Shown in pieces: positions 34,437 to 46,335 of a stretch of 64,000 bases of DNA. Origin of the DNA: Capillidium heterosporum (Eukaryota; Entomophthoromycota; Entomophthoromycetes; Entomophthorales; Capillidiaceae); assembly GCA_016630905.1 (NCBI GenBank), contig WBMQ01000002.1, positions 434,001-498,000 on the forward strand, in the 5' to 3' direction. Numbering within the stretch: position 1 is the stretch's first letter; each line of letters begins with the position of its first letter. A program made the translations under genes and the position numbers. The notes beneath the pieces were generated by a model that saw nothing but the letters and a program-made list of their open reading frames with translations, searched no databases and had not been told where the DNA came from.

Positions 34437-36986
34437 CTATTTATTAGCTTCAGTGGCTTTGATAAAGTAGTTTAGTCGCAGGTACAGCAACTGCAAGTGT
34501 TCCTTGACCTATATTATAAGCCAATTAGAGCTTTGAATAGAAATTACGAAAATATTTTACCTCAGTCCGTTCCAAATTTGCTGCCTTGGTATCGACTATA
34601 AGTAGTTAATACATGTCAAATATATATAGCATTTACTAATTTTATCGTGTATATGCTGGAGCAAATTAGATAAAACTTTGACACGTTTCTTTAGGTAGAC
34701 GTTAGTAAACTCGAAGTTACTACAAAATTGCAACTTACACAGTGGTTAATGCAGAGCAATGCTGGGTCCAAGATCTGTTCTATAAATTGGACTTTGTACA
34801 ACATGAGATCCAGGATTTCCAGTTTGACTACCAATTGGGATTTGCGGTACACCTCTTCGATATTCAAAGTCGGCGTAGTTGGACTAGATTTGGAGTTGAG
34901 GATACTGCCGTTGGAACGACTCTTGAGATAGGTGGTCTCTAAATGAAGCGGGAACGGGACATCGGGAAGTAGGAATCTGGTACAGGTGAGAAAATCCAGT
35001 GTAGGGCGCATCCTAGATTTTAAATGTTACTATAATAAGCAGCATCATTTTACGGGTGTATCTTCAAAGGCTGTAGTTTGAGTGGTGGGGGCAGGGCAAG
35101 TACTATCTGGTGTGAAATAGATGGCGCATTGCAAGAAATAGGTTGCCAACCGCGATCGAAACTCAATTAGGACGCGAGAACTTCGGTCACGTGAGTAGCT
35201 GAACCGTTGGTTTGGAATGCTGCTGACCAACAAAAGTTGTGCCTGCAGGTATTTTTTGAAGTCTTCCGCAGATTCAGAATGATCCTTAACTTTAGACCAA
35301 TCAAAGTAGGAAACAAGTTCATCAAAGAATGTATCCAAGCTGGAGGAGCCGGTTTCGATCATGATATAGAAGGCAGTAACGAAAGTGTTGGTCAAAGAGA
35401 TGGTAAAGGGGTTGAGGCGATCGTCCATCAACATTTTCAGACACCAGTGGCATAACATTCGTACCACATCAAGTTTCTTTTCAAACTTTCTAAAGGATCG
35501 ATAAGTGCCATAAGCCATAGGAAATTTACCTTAGCAATAACAGCTGGGTCAGAAACTCTAGTAAGTGGGGCAAATTATGGGGGAGTTTAAGTTCCCAATT
35601 CAATCGAGATACATCTCTGACACGACCTACAAGTTTCTTGGGTCTGAATTCAGGCTCTAGTTGAAGTTTAGCTGCATTAGAAGCACTTAGCTGGTTGAAG
35701 TAGGCAAAGGAGACATCAATTACAGTAGTAATTGACTCGTTATCGTGACTACTCTTTAACGAATGTAAAATTTCAGAGAGATGCAATGTTGCTAATTGAT
35801 TAGCATCCAAAAGGCAACTTTCCAATTTGGTTTTCAGGGCGGATGGGCTAAGGTTTTTGGGGAAAGAAAATGGAGTGAAATAAACTGTTGTATGTTTAGG
35901 TTCATCGTCTGAAGTATCGGGGTTATTTTTCAGAAATTTGAAAACAAGTGATTTGTCGGCGTACTTTGAGTCTTTAACCAGCTATAAAGAACGATAAGCA
36001 ATGCTGATACAGATTTCTTGATAAAAGTACTTCAGTTATACGTCGCTTCATAGTTCCTCGGTCTTCACCGCCATTGGAATCGAATAGACGACTTTTGTTC
36101 ACAAGAGCATCAACGGCACACGAGCTATCTACTTCCCCTTCAAGGTCCTGTTTAGGATTTAGATCAGTGTAGTAAAATTGAACTTACTTGCATCAAAGCC
36201 TCCAACGCTTCAGAAGTAACTGTACTTTCAGGTCCATTTTTCTTCTGATTTACTAACTTGTTCAACGAATTGGAGTATTTTGGTATAGGGTCTGACTCCT
36301 TACTCTTACCTTTACTCTTGCTCTTTAAATTGGTTGGCACATTCGTTGATTTGGAACGAATTTCAAGTTGAGTCATGTTTTTCATTATAAGCCTACCTCG
36401 TTAATAATGTTAATGCATGCAAGATATACCTCTGCTTCTCCAAAGCTTTAATTATGTGACTACTATCATCATCAGACTAAATTAAATTACCTTAGTCTTG
36501 AATTGTGTCAATTGGTTACGTTGTTTTCTTGACTTATTGAATTCAGTATCGATTCTATATCATTTGAGATGGTATTGCTATCCCATTCTTCATCGGAATG
36601 CTATATAGTAAAGTATGAATAAGCGCATGTTTTTAAAAAAAGTCACATTGAACAAACTATTACTGAAACTATCAGGGTTGGCTAGTTTCTTTTTGGTAGG
36701 AGTTAAATGGGAAGATAATCTAGTTTCTTTGCTAGCAATGGATTCTTGTATTTGAACTAATTTATCGTTCCTAATAAAACAATTGAATAATAATGTTGTA
36801 AAAAACATACTTTTCATTTATCTTTATACTGACACTTTTAATATCGACACTCTTAAGTTTATGTATTCCTTCCTTACTTAAAGCGCTAGAAAGTCTTGAG
36901 CTCCTTCTAATAAAGCTTGATTAATGAACTTCAATTAAATTAATCTACCTAGGGGGCTCACCATTACCAACTACTTTTCGATCCAT
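34437..36986 (-). CDS. unrecognised multi-exon gene
   Basis: I do not recognise the family. The clearest exons are 36986-36949, 36906-36811, 36770 to about 36640, about 36385-36188, 36147-36031, 35981-35530, 35489-35054, 35012-34739, 34688-34637, 34595-34561 and 34508-34437, with 37-58 nt introns. The order around 36,190-36,640 is not resolved. The N-terminal part is Lys/Ser-rich and probably disordered. The middle (LPHNLPHLLEFLTQLLLL, VVRMLCHWCLKMLMDDRLNP) and end (LEILDLMLYKVQFIEQILDP, HLQLLYLRLNYFIKA) look like a helical scaffold protein. The splice from 35054 to 35012 changes frame relative to the coding-looking continuation, so either a junction is wrong, there are two genes, or the frame is broken. 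Confidence 0.55.
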
Positions 36987-37784
36987 TGAGTTGACTTATA
37001 TATTATTCTGTTGAGATGTGGCTGTATATGTACTGATTACTATTGAATTCTACTTGCGTTTAGCTTCTTTCACTCTATACTGGAGAGTAAGGAAAAGTTC
37101 AAGATGAATTCAATTTAAAATTTTACTGAATTGAGTGTCATGCTTTTGAAATCTCCATTTGATAGTACAGCATTCCAAATTAAATATATCTGAACAATAG
37201 ACTGAATTTGAGATTATAGGTGCAACTAATTTGGGATGGAGCCGTATTTTTATTTGAGACAATCACTCTTGGAAAATAAAGGATTGAAATGCAACACCCT
37301 GTCTACAAAGTTTTAAATACCTTCGCGGAATTAGGGGTAGGAAACTGCTATCCATTACAGTAGCCAAAAAAGTTTATTCTAGGTGTCAAATAACAAGCTT
37401 TTATCCATACCTCAAACAATATTTAACCAATGCTTTTACCACTCAAGTCGATCCAACTTACTTTTTCGCCTCCTGAAAGTCTACTATTCACTACAATAGC
37501 AATTACAATTCTTGGAAGCTTTTTAATAGTAGGTACTACCTATTGTAAAGCAGAATATTTTGATCCAATATAGTAAAAAGATTAAAATATATCTATAAAG
37601 AAGAGATACTTAAATGCACATATTCAACAGCTTCATTCTAATCTAGACGACTGCCTTCATTCTAGAGCGAAAAATTGGCGAGAATAACTACACGGCCAGT
37701 TTAAGCAAATTTAACCTGTTTTAGAAACAAATCCAAATGATTCTATTGCTATAATTAGCTCGACTTGTAAAGTCAAATTGAGGC
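36987..37784. other. intergenic, divergent promoters
   Basis: AT-rich spacer between two divergent genes. The only clear element is the TATA box listed next. Confidence 0.45.
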
Positions 37785-37794
37785 TATATATAAA
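37785..37794 (+). promoter_or_regulatory. TATA box
   Basis: TATATATAAA, about 75 bases before the ATG at 37865. It supports transcription starting downstream and argues for that start codon over the earlier in-frame ATG at 37778. Confidence 0.5.
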
Positions 37795-37864
37795 GCCTTG
37801 CCCCTCAAAACGTATACTATTTTATTTAGCTTTGGCTTCAGTCCGCATTTACCAAAAATTTACC

Positions 37865-38519
37865 ATGAAGTTGGCATTAAGTTTCCCTAAAGGTTTCAAC
37901 CTATCGATGCCGTCGCTGGAGAAGGAACTGCTATTCAACCCGTTCAAGTTGTCGTTCCGTACGTCAGGCAAAGAAGAAGGAAGTTGCTGAAAAGAGGTGT
38001 ATCATATACTGCGATGAACTAGATTTCGTACCCATTCAATTCAGCAAGCCCAGGATTATGAAACTGGGAGAGCCAGTTGTAGCCTCCAAGTTTACCTATA
38101 GCATCAACATTGTAAATTCCAGTTCTAAAGTTAAGGAGTTAATGCCAACGTTCGAGACATTACAACTATTAAATTCATCTACGTTTGTCAGCCACCCAAC
38201 TGGATCAGCCAAACCGGTCCTAAAGAAACATAATCAAAGTAACCGACACACCTGGCCTGGGACTTTTATCAAGAAACCTACTATCGACATTGTCTTCCCA
38301 TTTGAGGAGGAGTCCAACGATTACAGGATGCCGTCTGATATTATGACTTTGGCTTTGAAGTCCTTGGGAGACTACGCTTTTAGAGGCCCCTACAGGAAGA
38401 GCTACGTATCGTCGTACTCTGAAACCACTTTAAAGGTGAAGAAACGATTTAGATTTAACGAGCAGGTAGTTGTTTACGAAACATTTAGCTATGAAGATTA
38501 TCCAAGGTGCTGTCTATAA
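37865..38519 (+). CDS. unrecognised protein, reading frame discontinuous
   Basis: No family recognised. From the ATG at 37865 (MKLALSFPKG) the frame stops at the TGA at 37988-37990. The next frame (+1) is open from before that point to 38519 and looks coding: RCIIYCDELDFVPIQF, then a basic/serine region and a C-terminal FRFNEQVVVYETFSYEDYP block that resembles a conserved short motif. Two readings join the parts. A one-base skip (or extra base) near the stop gives 217 residues. A 64-nt intron at 37959-38022 (GTACGT...CTAG) gives 196 residues. The second would remove the IIYCDEL segment. Coding confidence is moderate and function unknown. Confidence 0.6.
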
Positions 38520-40144
38520 TGAAACAGCCTCTAGTTGAGCCGTTTGAGATGGTGGTCTAGAAGATATGTAAATTCAGTATCGATGGAATGCAATCATATA
38601 TCACTCTAATTTTCCACATTTTCTTTTTTATACATACAAAAATCTACAAAATAAAAGTTGCTTGTTGTATACGTTGATTATAAAGCGTTTTGTCATTTAA
38701 ACCTATATATTAGAAGTTTATGTAATATAGTACATTTAAATAAATCCAATTTTTGACTTTATCAGTCACTTAGATACCATGAATCGTGGAGATATACAAA
38801 TTGAGAGATGTTTGCTCAATCCCGCTAGTATAAAGTTCAATAGCCAATATATTATAGAGATTTGAGGCTTGAAACTTTTTACATGGCTTTATTTTTTGTT
38901 GACACTAAGCATTAAAGTTTCTTGATCCAGACTTCCGATACTTAATTTAAGTTTCAATAACGGTACTTTTAAGATCAGCCTATTGCGGTATAAAATAGGG
39001 CCCAAGAGCAGTTAGTTCAAATTGAATGTTGAAATGTGGATACCTAGACTTTTGGAGATATCAATAAGCAACAGATATAAATTTAGAAGCTAAGGAGATC
39101 AGTATACAAAGAAAAGACAATACATCCAAACAATACCATTGTTTCTAATTGCACTTTTGCCAATATATATTAGCAAGATTTTGAAAAATACATATAGTTC
39201 AATAAGAGCTGATAACTACGTACACTTTATTAGGAGGTTATAAAGATCTTTTAGTCGGCAAACTAGCGCCACAGCTCTGTGATGCCTTGGAGTTGAAAAG
39301 CCCAGTTCCATCCGTGTCAACGGTTACTCTTCTATAGAGTTGTTTATTCGAATGTGGAAGTATTATCTACTTACAGAGTAGTGCTGGGTAAAAGATCCTT
39401 GCAAATTTAACCTCAAAGCCTATCATTACATATTGTATTGAATGTCAATCTTCATTCACAGGCTCTAACTATAAACAAATCATACAGATAAAAAATGCTA
39501 AGCCCATATATGGTTTAAAAGGCTTATAAACATTAAATAAATGAGGACCTGCTTAAACCAGAACACAAGGGTACCTTTTACAGTATCAGTGCACCAACTT
39601 GTCAAATGTTGTAGTGAAGAATTGCTCCAAAGAAAGCATTAAGCACCTTACTAACATTGCTCTTCTAGAATCGAGGAGTTGGAACTAATTATGGGGCCAT
39701 CTTTAAACCAACATTGATCAACAGCTAAAAAGTAGCTGTAAAAATAGATTGGAATAACGCAGGTGATAGGACGATAGATAATTTAAGTCGAGGGTTGGAA
39801 TTTATAGTTTGAAGTTACTTATCAAAGAGCTTGAGAAAAAGTTGTTGGAATTGAGAATATGAATGCGTATTTCAAATATAAGAGTACAAAAATAAAGATA
39901 TAGGTAAATCTACTCGAAAGAGAACCTCGTTCAAATATAGATCAACGTATTAAAATGTATAACTTATCTTGTTAAACCTACTACCATAAGTATTCAACCG
40001 ACAACATTAAAGGTATAAGCAACACATTTGAGCAATAGTAACAATTAAAAGTCAATCAACTTACCAACTTTAATCTAACCCAATTTGGTTGCAATTAAAA
40101 CTTGATATTAAAGGTGGAACGAATATACCACTTCAAAAGTTTGC
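38520..40144. other. intergenic between convergent genes, no gene seen
   Basis: 1.6 kb AT-rich spacer between the unrecognised gene and ARP2. No supported feature. Confidence 0.45.
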
Positions 40145-41545
40145 TTAGGATAGGCGGTCTAACTTATCCTAGAAATAGATGTCAGATAAAATGCATATTA
40201 GCTGCTTCTTACCAAAGCTCGAACACCCTGCTCCTCCCAATCAGCTTTAGAGATCCAAGATGAAGGTTTATCTTCCATAACTTTGGCCAAAACGGCACCA
40301 CCCTGGAAAACCATGTGTTTACGGTGTGGAGGATCATCAATACGGATTTTAAAGTTCTATAAAAGCATCAGCACTCCTACAAAATATTCCTAAAAACTTA
40401 CACTCAATCTCTCGACATCGTTGTTGAGTACACGGGTCAAGTACAACTGCTTGACCTCCTTCTCTAACCTACCAGGGGAAACCAGGGTACATGGAGGACC
40501 CACCTGAAAGCACAACATTTTTGAACAGATCGGCTCTTGTATCGATATCGGCATCTTGGACGCAGTTGAACAATAATTCAGCGACACCAGGGCTTTCGAC
40601 GTCGACGAGTTCGGGCTGGAAAAGACACTCAGGAGCTTGGAACCGTTCTGAACCTACTTTGATTACCCTACCGTCCGGTAACTTTAGGTGCACATATAAG
40701 TATGAAAAAAATATTGAAAAATTACTGTGTAACTCTCCATCAAGACAGTGGTCTCGTTAGCCAACTTCTTATCCATCTCCAAGTCGTAACTAACGTAGCA
40801 CAACTTTTCCTTGATCTGACGAACGGTTTCAAAATCAGCCGAACGGTTGAAGGCATAGCCACGTAGCTGCAATAGCTCGATAAGATAACGAGTAACGTCA
40901 CGGCCAGCTACATCCAGCCTTCTAGTCAAATGAGGTAAGCTAAACCCATGGTAAACGGGGATGATGTGGGTAACACCATCACCACTATCGACGACAACAC
41001 CAGTCAACAGACCTAAAATAAAACATATCAACAAATATTTAAAAATGATTTTACCTTGGGCGTACAAAGTCAAAACGGCTTGGATAGCTATGTAAAAGCC
41101 GTCGAATCCGTAGTGCTCCAACATAGCTTCAGCCATCTTCTGCCTATTGGCTTTAGGGTTCATTGGTGGCTCTGTCAACAAAATTTTGTGGCCAGCTGGT
41201 TCAATCTTGAACTTCTCTTTGAAGGTGTAGTCCCACAAATGGTACATGTCTTCCCAATTACGCACAATACCGTTTTCCAAAGGGTAGCTGAGTTGGAGAG
41301 AGGCCCTGTGCTCAGCAGCTTCCGTACCTACCATAATGTCTTTTAATACGGTATCGGTAGTTAACTCTTCGGCTCGCAACATGGGTCGGCCTACCATGGA
41401 GGGGAAGACGTGGTCGGGGAAGTTAGACCCGGCGTAGCCTACTTTGGCGAACTATATTTGAAAAAATTGGAGATAGGTAAGTTGTATTTGGGGTAAATAG
41501 GCTTACACCGGTGCCGTTATCTACTACTAAAACTTTGGAGGTCAT
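40145..41545 (-). CDS. ARP2: actin-related protein 2 of the Arp2/3 complex, one-base frame break
   Basis: Nucleating subunit of the Arp2/3 complex for branched actin. Exons 41545-41507, 41451-41055, 41012-40726, 40681-40402, 40356-40213, 40168-40145. ATPase motifs are clear: [15 protein letters not shown], the ARP2-type [46 protein letters not shown] and [11 protein letters not shown]. The exons add to 1171 bases, one too many for 390 codons. Directly after the adenosine-loop SSMYPGFP the frame reaches TAG (40471-40469), and the next frame continues [16 protein letters not shown] one-base skip there, or one C fewer in the CCCC run at 40475-40478, restores 389 residues. The last exon is short (DKLDRLS); without its intron the protein would end VRSS. 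Confidence 0.93.
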
Positions 41546-42594
41546 TTGTCTTCAACTTATAGAATCGTAAGTTGAAAGCTTCGAGGTTGTTATCTGACTT
41601 TGAATCGTAGCCAAGTTTCTAACTTTGGATTTCAGCATCGATTAGAGCTGTAGGCTGGGCTTTCGGAGTAATTGAATGAGTTGGAAATTCGATGCAGATT
41701 TAAGGTGGAATGTTGGAATTGAATAGTATTATTGGCTGTATTTTGCAAATTTGTAACTTTTGCTGACTAAACTTTCCAATAACAGCACTTGGTTTGTCAA
41801 AATATGCAGAAGTATGCACTTTTACATAAAACTTGCAACAATAGTTGACTAATGAAATAAATAGATTGGACAGTAAGACTGGTGTAGGATTTCTATTTGA
41901 ATGGAAGTGTATCCCAGCAAACAATTAGTTATATGAAGGCGATGAAGCTAGTAAATATAGCCAAGGAAATTGAAATAAAAACTATTTTAATAGAGTTTCT
42001 TTAAATTGTACAGGATGGAGGTCTTTATGTAAATACTAATAACTCCTTTATATAGATATAGAAATCAAGCTAAAGTATTTAGATCCCTCTATTACAATAC
42101 TATCAACCTTAGATTAAATAAGCCTTTTATAGATAAAAATTTGTGCAAGTCTGTAGCAGTTTATTGATATAATTGGATCTTTTGATAAGATCATAGTTAA
42201 CTTGGCACTATATATTGCAAATAGATTTACAAATGTGTCTAATAGATTTTACTGACGAATGCAGTATATATACAAGTGTACCTAAACATATTTACATTTT
42301 GATACAAGACATCTACCTTTGATCTTTTGAAATGTTCGGTAAACTTGATTAGTTGGCTGGTAATCAGAGCAAATGTAATATAGAAATTTAAAATATAAGA
42401 TATATTGCTATGCAAAATAACTTGAAATATATATAACTACATGCCAATCCTGGCGATATAGATAAAACATATTTTACAAGATACAATGTTACGTACACCT
42501 TTAGCATAGAAAAATAAAAAGGATTTAAAACCATAAATCACTACCAAAATGGTATTAAGTATCGTTTGTATATTTACCAATCCACTATTCCCAT
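41546..42594. other. intergenic, no gene seen
   Basis: AT-rich spacer between the ARP2 promoter side and the 3' end of the first rhodanese gene. Confidence 0.45.
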
Positions 42595-43234
42595 CTACTT
42601 TCTAACAAGGTCCGGATGTTCTTTCGAGAACTCCAACCAACTGCCTTTGTAGTTGTAGACACTTTTAAAAATTAGTAAAGAAGCTTCACAAAAGTTTTAC
42701 TTTTTAAACCCAAGCTGTTTAGCTTTAGTAGCTGCATCGTTGGATCTGACACCCGATCTACAGTAAAATATAATCCATTTACCATCTTCCTCAGGCTTAT
42801 CAAAGATATATCGAATTTTAAACAAATTTTCAGGTAGTTGTAGAGCAAAGTCAAGATCACCTAACGGAAGGTTGTAAGAAGTAGGGATATATCCATCTAG
42901 ACGTTCGTAAGGTTCACGTACATCTATAAGGAAGTAATCTATATGTGAAATAATTAAAATGGTTAAAAATAGGATGGCCTAGTTAAAAGCTACCACTGGA
43001 ATTTGACTTTATCAACGGTAGTAGCTTGTTGAGCTTTATAACTGTGACCTCTTGCGGGTTAGTACTGGAATTTTGACTTTGATTCGAATAAGGTTGGATA
43101 AAGGTCAAGTTGCAACTGACAACATGTTGAAAGCAGATCTGGGATGGGAATTTATGAGGTTGATAGAGGCATCCTAGAATTAGGTGGTGATTCAGCAGAA
43201 TTACAAATAGCAAATTGATAAAGAACTTTAACAT
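42595..43234 (-). CDS. rhodanese-domain protein, copy with hydrophobic N-terminus
   Basis: Single-domain thiosulfate-sulfurtransferase-like protein. Exons 43234-42994, 42938-42701, 42661-42595 give 181 residues. Exon lengths (241, 238, 67) are identical to those of the copy at 44.6-45.2 kb. The rhodanese domain runs from DYFLIDVREPYER to YCRSGVRSNDAA, with the catalytic Cys in a CRSGVRS loop, then QLGFKN and VYNYKGSWLEFSKEHPDLVRK. The N-terminus differs from the sister: a long hydrophobic run (KFFINLLFVILL) ending near a Cys, more like a secretory signal or membrane anchor than a mitochondrial presequence. Substrate unknown. A tandem duplicate that appears intact. Confidence 0.88.
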
Positions 43235-43279
43235 TTATATTTACTTTTATAAAAGGTTAAGATAAGGTGCTGAACTAAT

Positions 43280-43287
43280 CTTATATA
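43280..43287 (-). promoter_or_regulatory. TATA box, rhodanese copy 1
   Basis: TATATAAG, 46 bases upstream of the ATG at 43234. The sister gene has its TATA box at exactly the same distance within similar flanking sequence. Confidence 0.6.
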
Positions 43288-44555
43288 GGGTACATAGGGT
43301 AGGATGTCGTGGTTCGATCATATGGGTCTATTTTTCAGGGTTACAGCTGGGATATATATTTTGACAGGTTGTGACCTAAAGAATATCTTTGCCCTTAATA
43401 GTATATGTTAGCTCTGTTCTTATTTACTTTACATTCTTATGATAAATCCATAATAAATAATGTAGAGTAGAGACGAATAGCGAGCTTTCTAAAAAATGCC
43501 AATTCAGGCTTACATTAGCATCTACTTGTAGTTGGTCATAAGTGCAGTCTAACATGTTGAAATGTAATTTCTTTTGGGCTTGTCTCACTTTAGTCAAGAG
43601 TTATTTTGACTTTCCTTTGTGTTTACCCTATTCTTTAACATATAGTTTAAAGATGTAGTTTCAATGAGATGTATTATCCAAATGGATGGGTAGATCTATC
43701 AAAGCGAAGCTTCTGATGCTGTAAAAGAATGACAAAGGAAGCTTGTTGAACAAATAACATATACGATAAATTCTATAAATGATAGAGGGCTCTGAGCATG
43801 AATTCTAAAGAATTCAATTAGTTTGTTGGTGCAAACTGACATATAAACCACCTTTTGGCCTGGATATTCCAAACTCATTCTAATTAAATACTTTGTTATA
43901 CTTCCTTTAGTTTGAAATACAGTCAGCATTTCAAAAAAGAAAGGGCAGTGGCTTTGTAAGTTTATAAAGGTGTAGTACTCGATAAAGCTTAAAATTACAT
44001 TGACAACAACTGTACTATCATACAGTCTTAACAATCCTATTTTCAAAGCCAACATCATCTGTATAATTCTTCAAGTAAAGAAACCACAAAAGTTAGCATT
44101 TCAACTATTGCTTCATCTTCCTAATTTAGCTTTAGCTTTATTATGGGATTGAACTGTACCAAGTAGATGGAAGTGTTATCAAGAATTTCCCTTCATATCA
44201 CTTCAATACGAATATTTTATCATTTTGGTTGTGCGATTAGAATGCATCTACAAAGTAAGCTGAGTTTTTACTAAAGTTTATAATATAAATAAGAGTAGTG
44301 TATTTTGAAAAGTTGATAAAAGTGTTGATAATATTATCGAGATAACAATATAATATATATTGAGCTGTTGACTTTCAAAAATAATGCATAAATGATATAT
44401 ATAAAGTTGTTTCTAGAGCGTGTATTCCCATGTTGCAGGTAACAAACTTGTTTATATATTAAAATAATATATATCCTTAGCGTTACAAAGTTGAAAATTT
44501 TAACAAAATAGCTTCATAATATAAATTTATCAAAAGCTAACCTACTCAGCATCAC
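43288..44555. other. intergenic between rhodanese paralogues; doubtful 119-codon ORF
   Basis: AT-rich spacer. A minus-strand ATG frame at 43,699-44,058 encodes 119 residues with Leu/Ile/Val-rich stretches. It has no recognisable domain, TATA or splice context, so I list it only as doubtful. Confidence 0.3.
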
Positions 44556-45212
44556 TTATTTCTTGACAAGATCCGGGTGCTCCTTGGAGAACTCTAACCA
44601 GCTCCCTTTGTAGTTGTAGACACTATCAAAATTTCAAAAAAACTAATTTAGATAAGCATTCTCAACAAAAAAACTTACTTTTTAAACCCAAGCTGCTTAG
44701 CCAAAGCTGCCGCTTTATCGGATCTTACTCCGGATCTACAATGGAAGATAACCTGTTTACCCTCCAGCTCCGGTTTGTCAAAGTTGTAACGGTTTTTAAA
44801 CAGAGTTTCAGGCAACTGTAAAGCGAGATTCAAATCACCTAAAGGCAGATGGTGGGAAGTAGGTATGTAGCCTTCCGAACGTTCGTTGGGTTCACGTACG
44901 TCGATAAGTATGTAATCTAAATTTAAAATAAGAACATTTATAAATAAACTAACAGTTTGGTTAAAAGTTACCATCCGAGTTTGATTTTATCAAAGGCAGT
45001 AACTTGTTGAGTTCGATTATTTCAATTTCAATAGGTTTGGTGTTTGGGGTTTGGCTCTGGTTCAAATTGTAGTGTGAAAAAGTCAAGTTGCGGCTGCAGG
45101 TACGCTGAGCCAATAGTTGGATTGGCAATTTTTGAGCTTGAGATGGGTATCCTCGAACTATTTGCTGGCCTAATTTCAATACAGTTGGGAGACTGGTACG
45201 CAACTTCATCAT
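44556..45212 (-). CDS. rhodanese-domain protein, copy with presequence-like N-terminus
   Basis: 181-residue sulfurtransferase-like protein. Exons 45212-44972, 44916-44679, 44622-44556. The ATG at 45212 was chosen because the longer frame upstream begins only with TTG and runs through the TATA box. The N-terminus (MMKLRTSLPTVLKLGQQIVR) is basic and amphipathic, like a mitochondrial presequence. The catalytic domain spans DYILIDVREPNERSEGYIP to FHCRSGVRSDKAAALA with the CRSGVRS loop, then the WLEFSKEHPDLVKK tail. A single-domain mitochondrial rhodanese of this kind usually handles thiosulfate or persulfide (family knowledge). Confidence 0.92.
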
Positions 45213-45257
45213 CTTGGCTTTACTTTTATGAAAAAGCAGGGTTGAGTGTTGAGCTGA

Positions 45258-45266
45258 TTTTATATA
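45258..45266 (-). promoter_or_regulatory. TATA box, rhodanese copy 2
   Basis: TATATAAAA, 46 bases upstream of the ATG at 45212. Confidence 0.6.
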
Positions 45267-46321
45267 GGGTAGGTAAGGTATGGTGCCATAATTCGAGCTT
45301 TTTAGTCGATTTTTTGGATTTATAATTCGGAAAGATTTGTTGACGTGGATCGAGAAAGTTTGAAAGTGCAAATAGAAAGTTCTAGAAGTTAATAGGGAAA
45401 ATCCAAACTAAAATCTAGAGGACTAGGGTAAGATAACGGTATAGACCTTACCCGTATACCATCTTTTAGTTCAAGCATTCCAAGTTCAGATCTGTTAATC
45501 TTTCAGTAATACACGCTCCGTTCAGAGATATGGAGAGTTTTCAGCTATAGCTAGTGCTAGAGATCCTATTGATATCTCGAAGCAGGAGAATAGGGACATT
45601 ATAAGTATAGGTGATATATCGGTTAGTGGAATTTAGTTCATCAGTGAGGCCTATACTAGCATGGTTCTAACTGTATGAAATTAGCAATAAGGTGGTAATA
45701 ATACAGTAAATCTAGTGCTGTTCAGTGTATCCCCTCATGATTAGACAGCTATGTTTACAATATCGTAGGTGATCAATAAAGTTATAAACTTATAGTGTCG
45801 TAATTAGGAAAATTCAGTCTTTCAAGATAGTTGCGGTTATAGCAATATTTTAGATATGTTTTAAGGAAAAGTAATTGGAACCTTTAGGTAAAGGATGTAC
45901 GCTATGAGCTTGTAATTGGAAGCTTACTGTCAATAGAAGCAACAATCGTGGAGTAAGCTTGAGTCTCTGCTTACCACTTCGAGCCACCAAACTAAACTGC
46001 CCAGTTCCAATAAACTAAAAGTTTAAGGAGGTCTGATTAGTATTTGATGGCATGAAAGAGGACAGCATGAAATCTGATAAAGATTAGCGATATGGCAAGG
46101 CGAGACTGCTTACAAATTTTTAAAAGTTTGATAGGTGTGGGATAGATTTTGATTTGGATGTGCAATCAGTTGTTCAGGAGGAAACTGATTGGCTGTAATG
46201 GATTGTAGAAATAGTTAAAACTATCCAACAAGGAAAAATAAACTAATTGGCAATTATAGAAGGTTTTATGAGCAGTGATTAGTGCAACTCTATCAAAGTT
46301 CAAGTGTAAAGTTTATTTCAA
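45267..46321. other. intergenic, no gene seen
   Basis: About 1 kb spacer between the rhodanese pair and the LINE insertion. Nothing supported. Confidence 0.45.
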
Positions 46322-46335
46322 AATAAATCTCAGAA
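46322..46335 (+). repeat. left target-site duplication of the LINE
   Basis: AATAAATCTCAGAA, repeated exactly at 47201-47214 directly after the poly(A) run. It marks the two ends of a retrotransposed insertion. Confidence 0.9.

Noticed and set aside
43699-44058. 119-codon minus-strand ORF between the rhodanese genes
   Set aside because: Kept only as doubtful. No domain, no promoter element, and not similar to the neighbouring paralogues.
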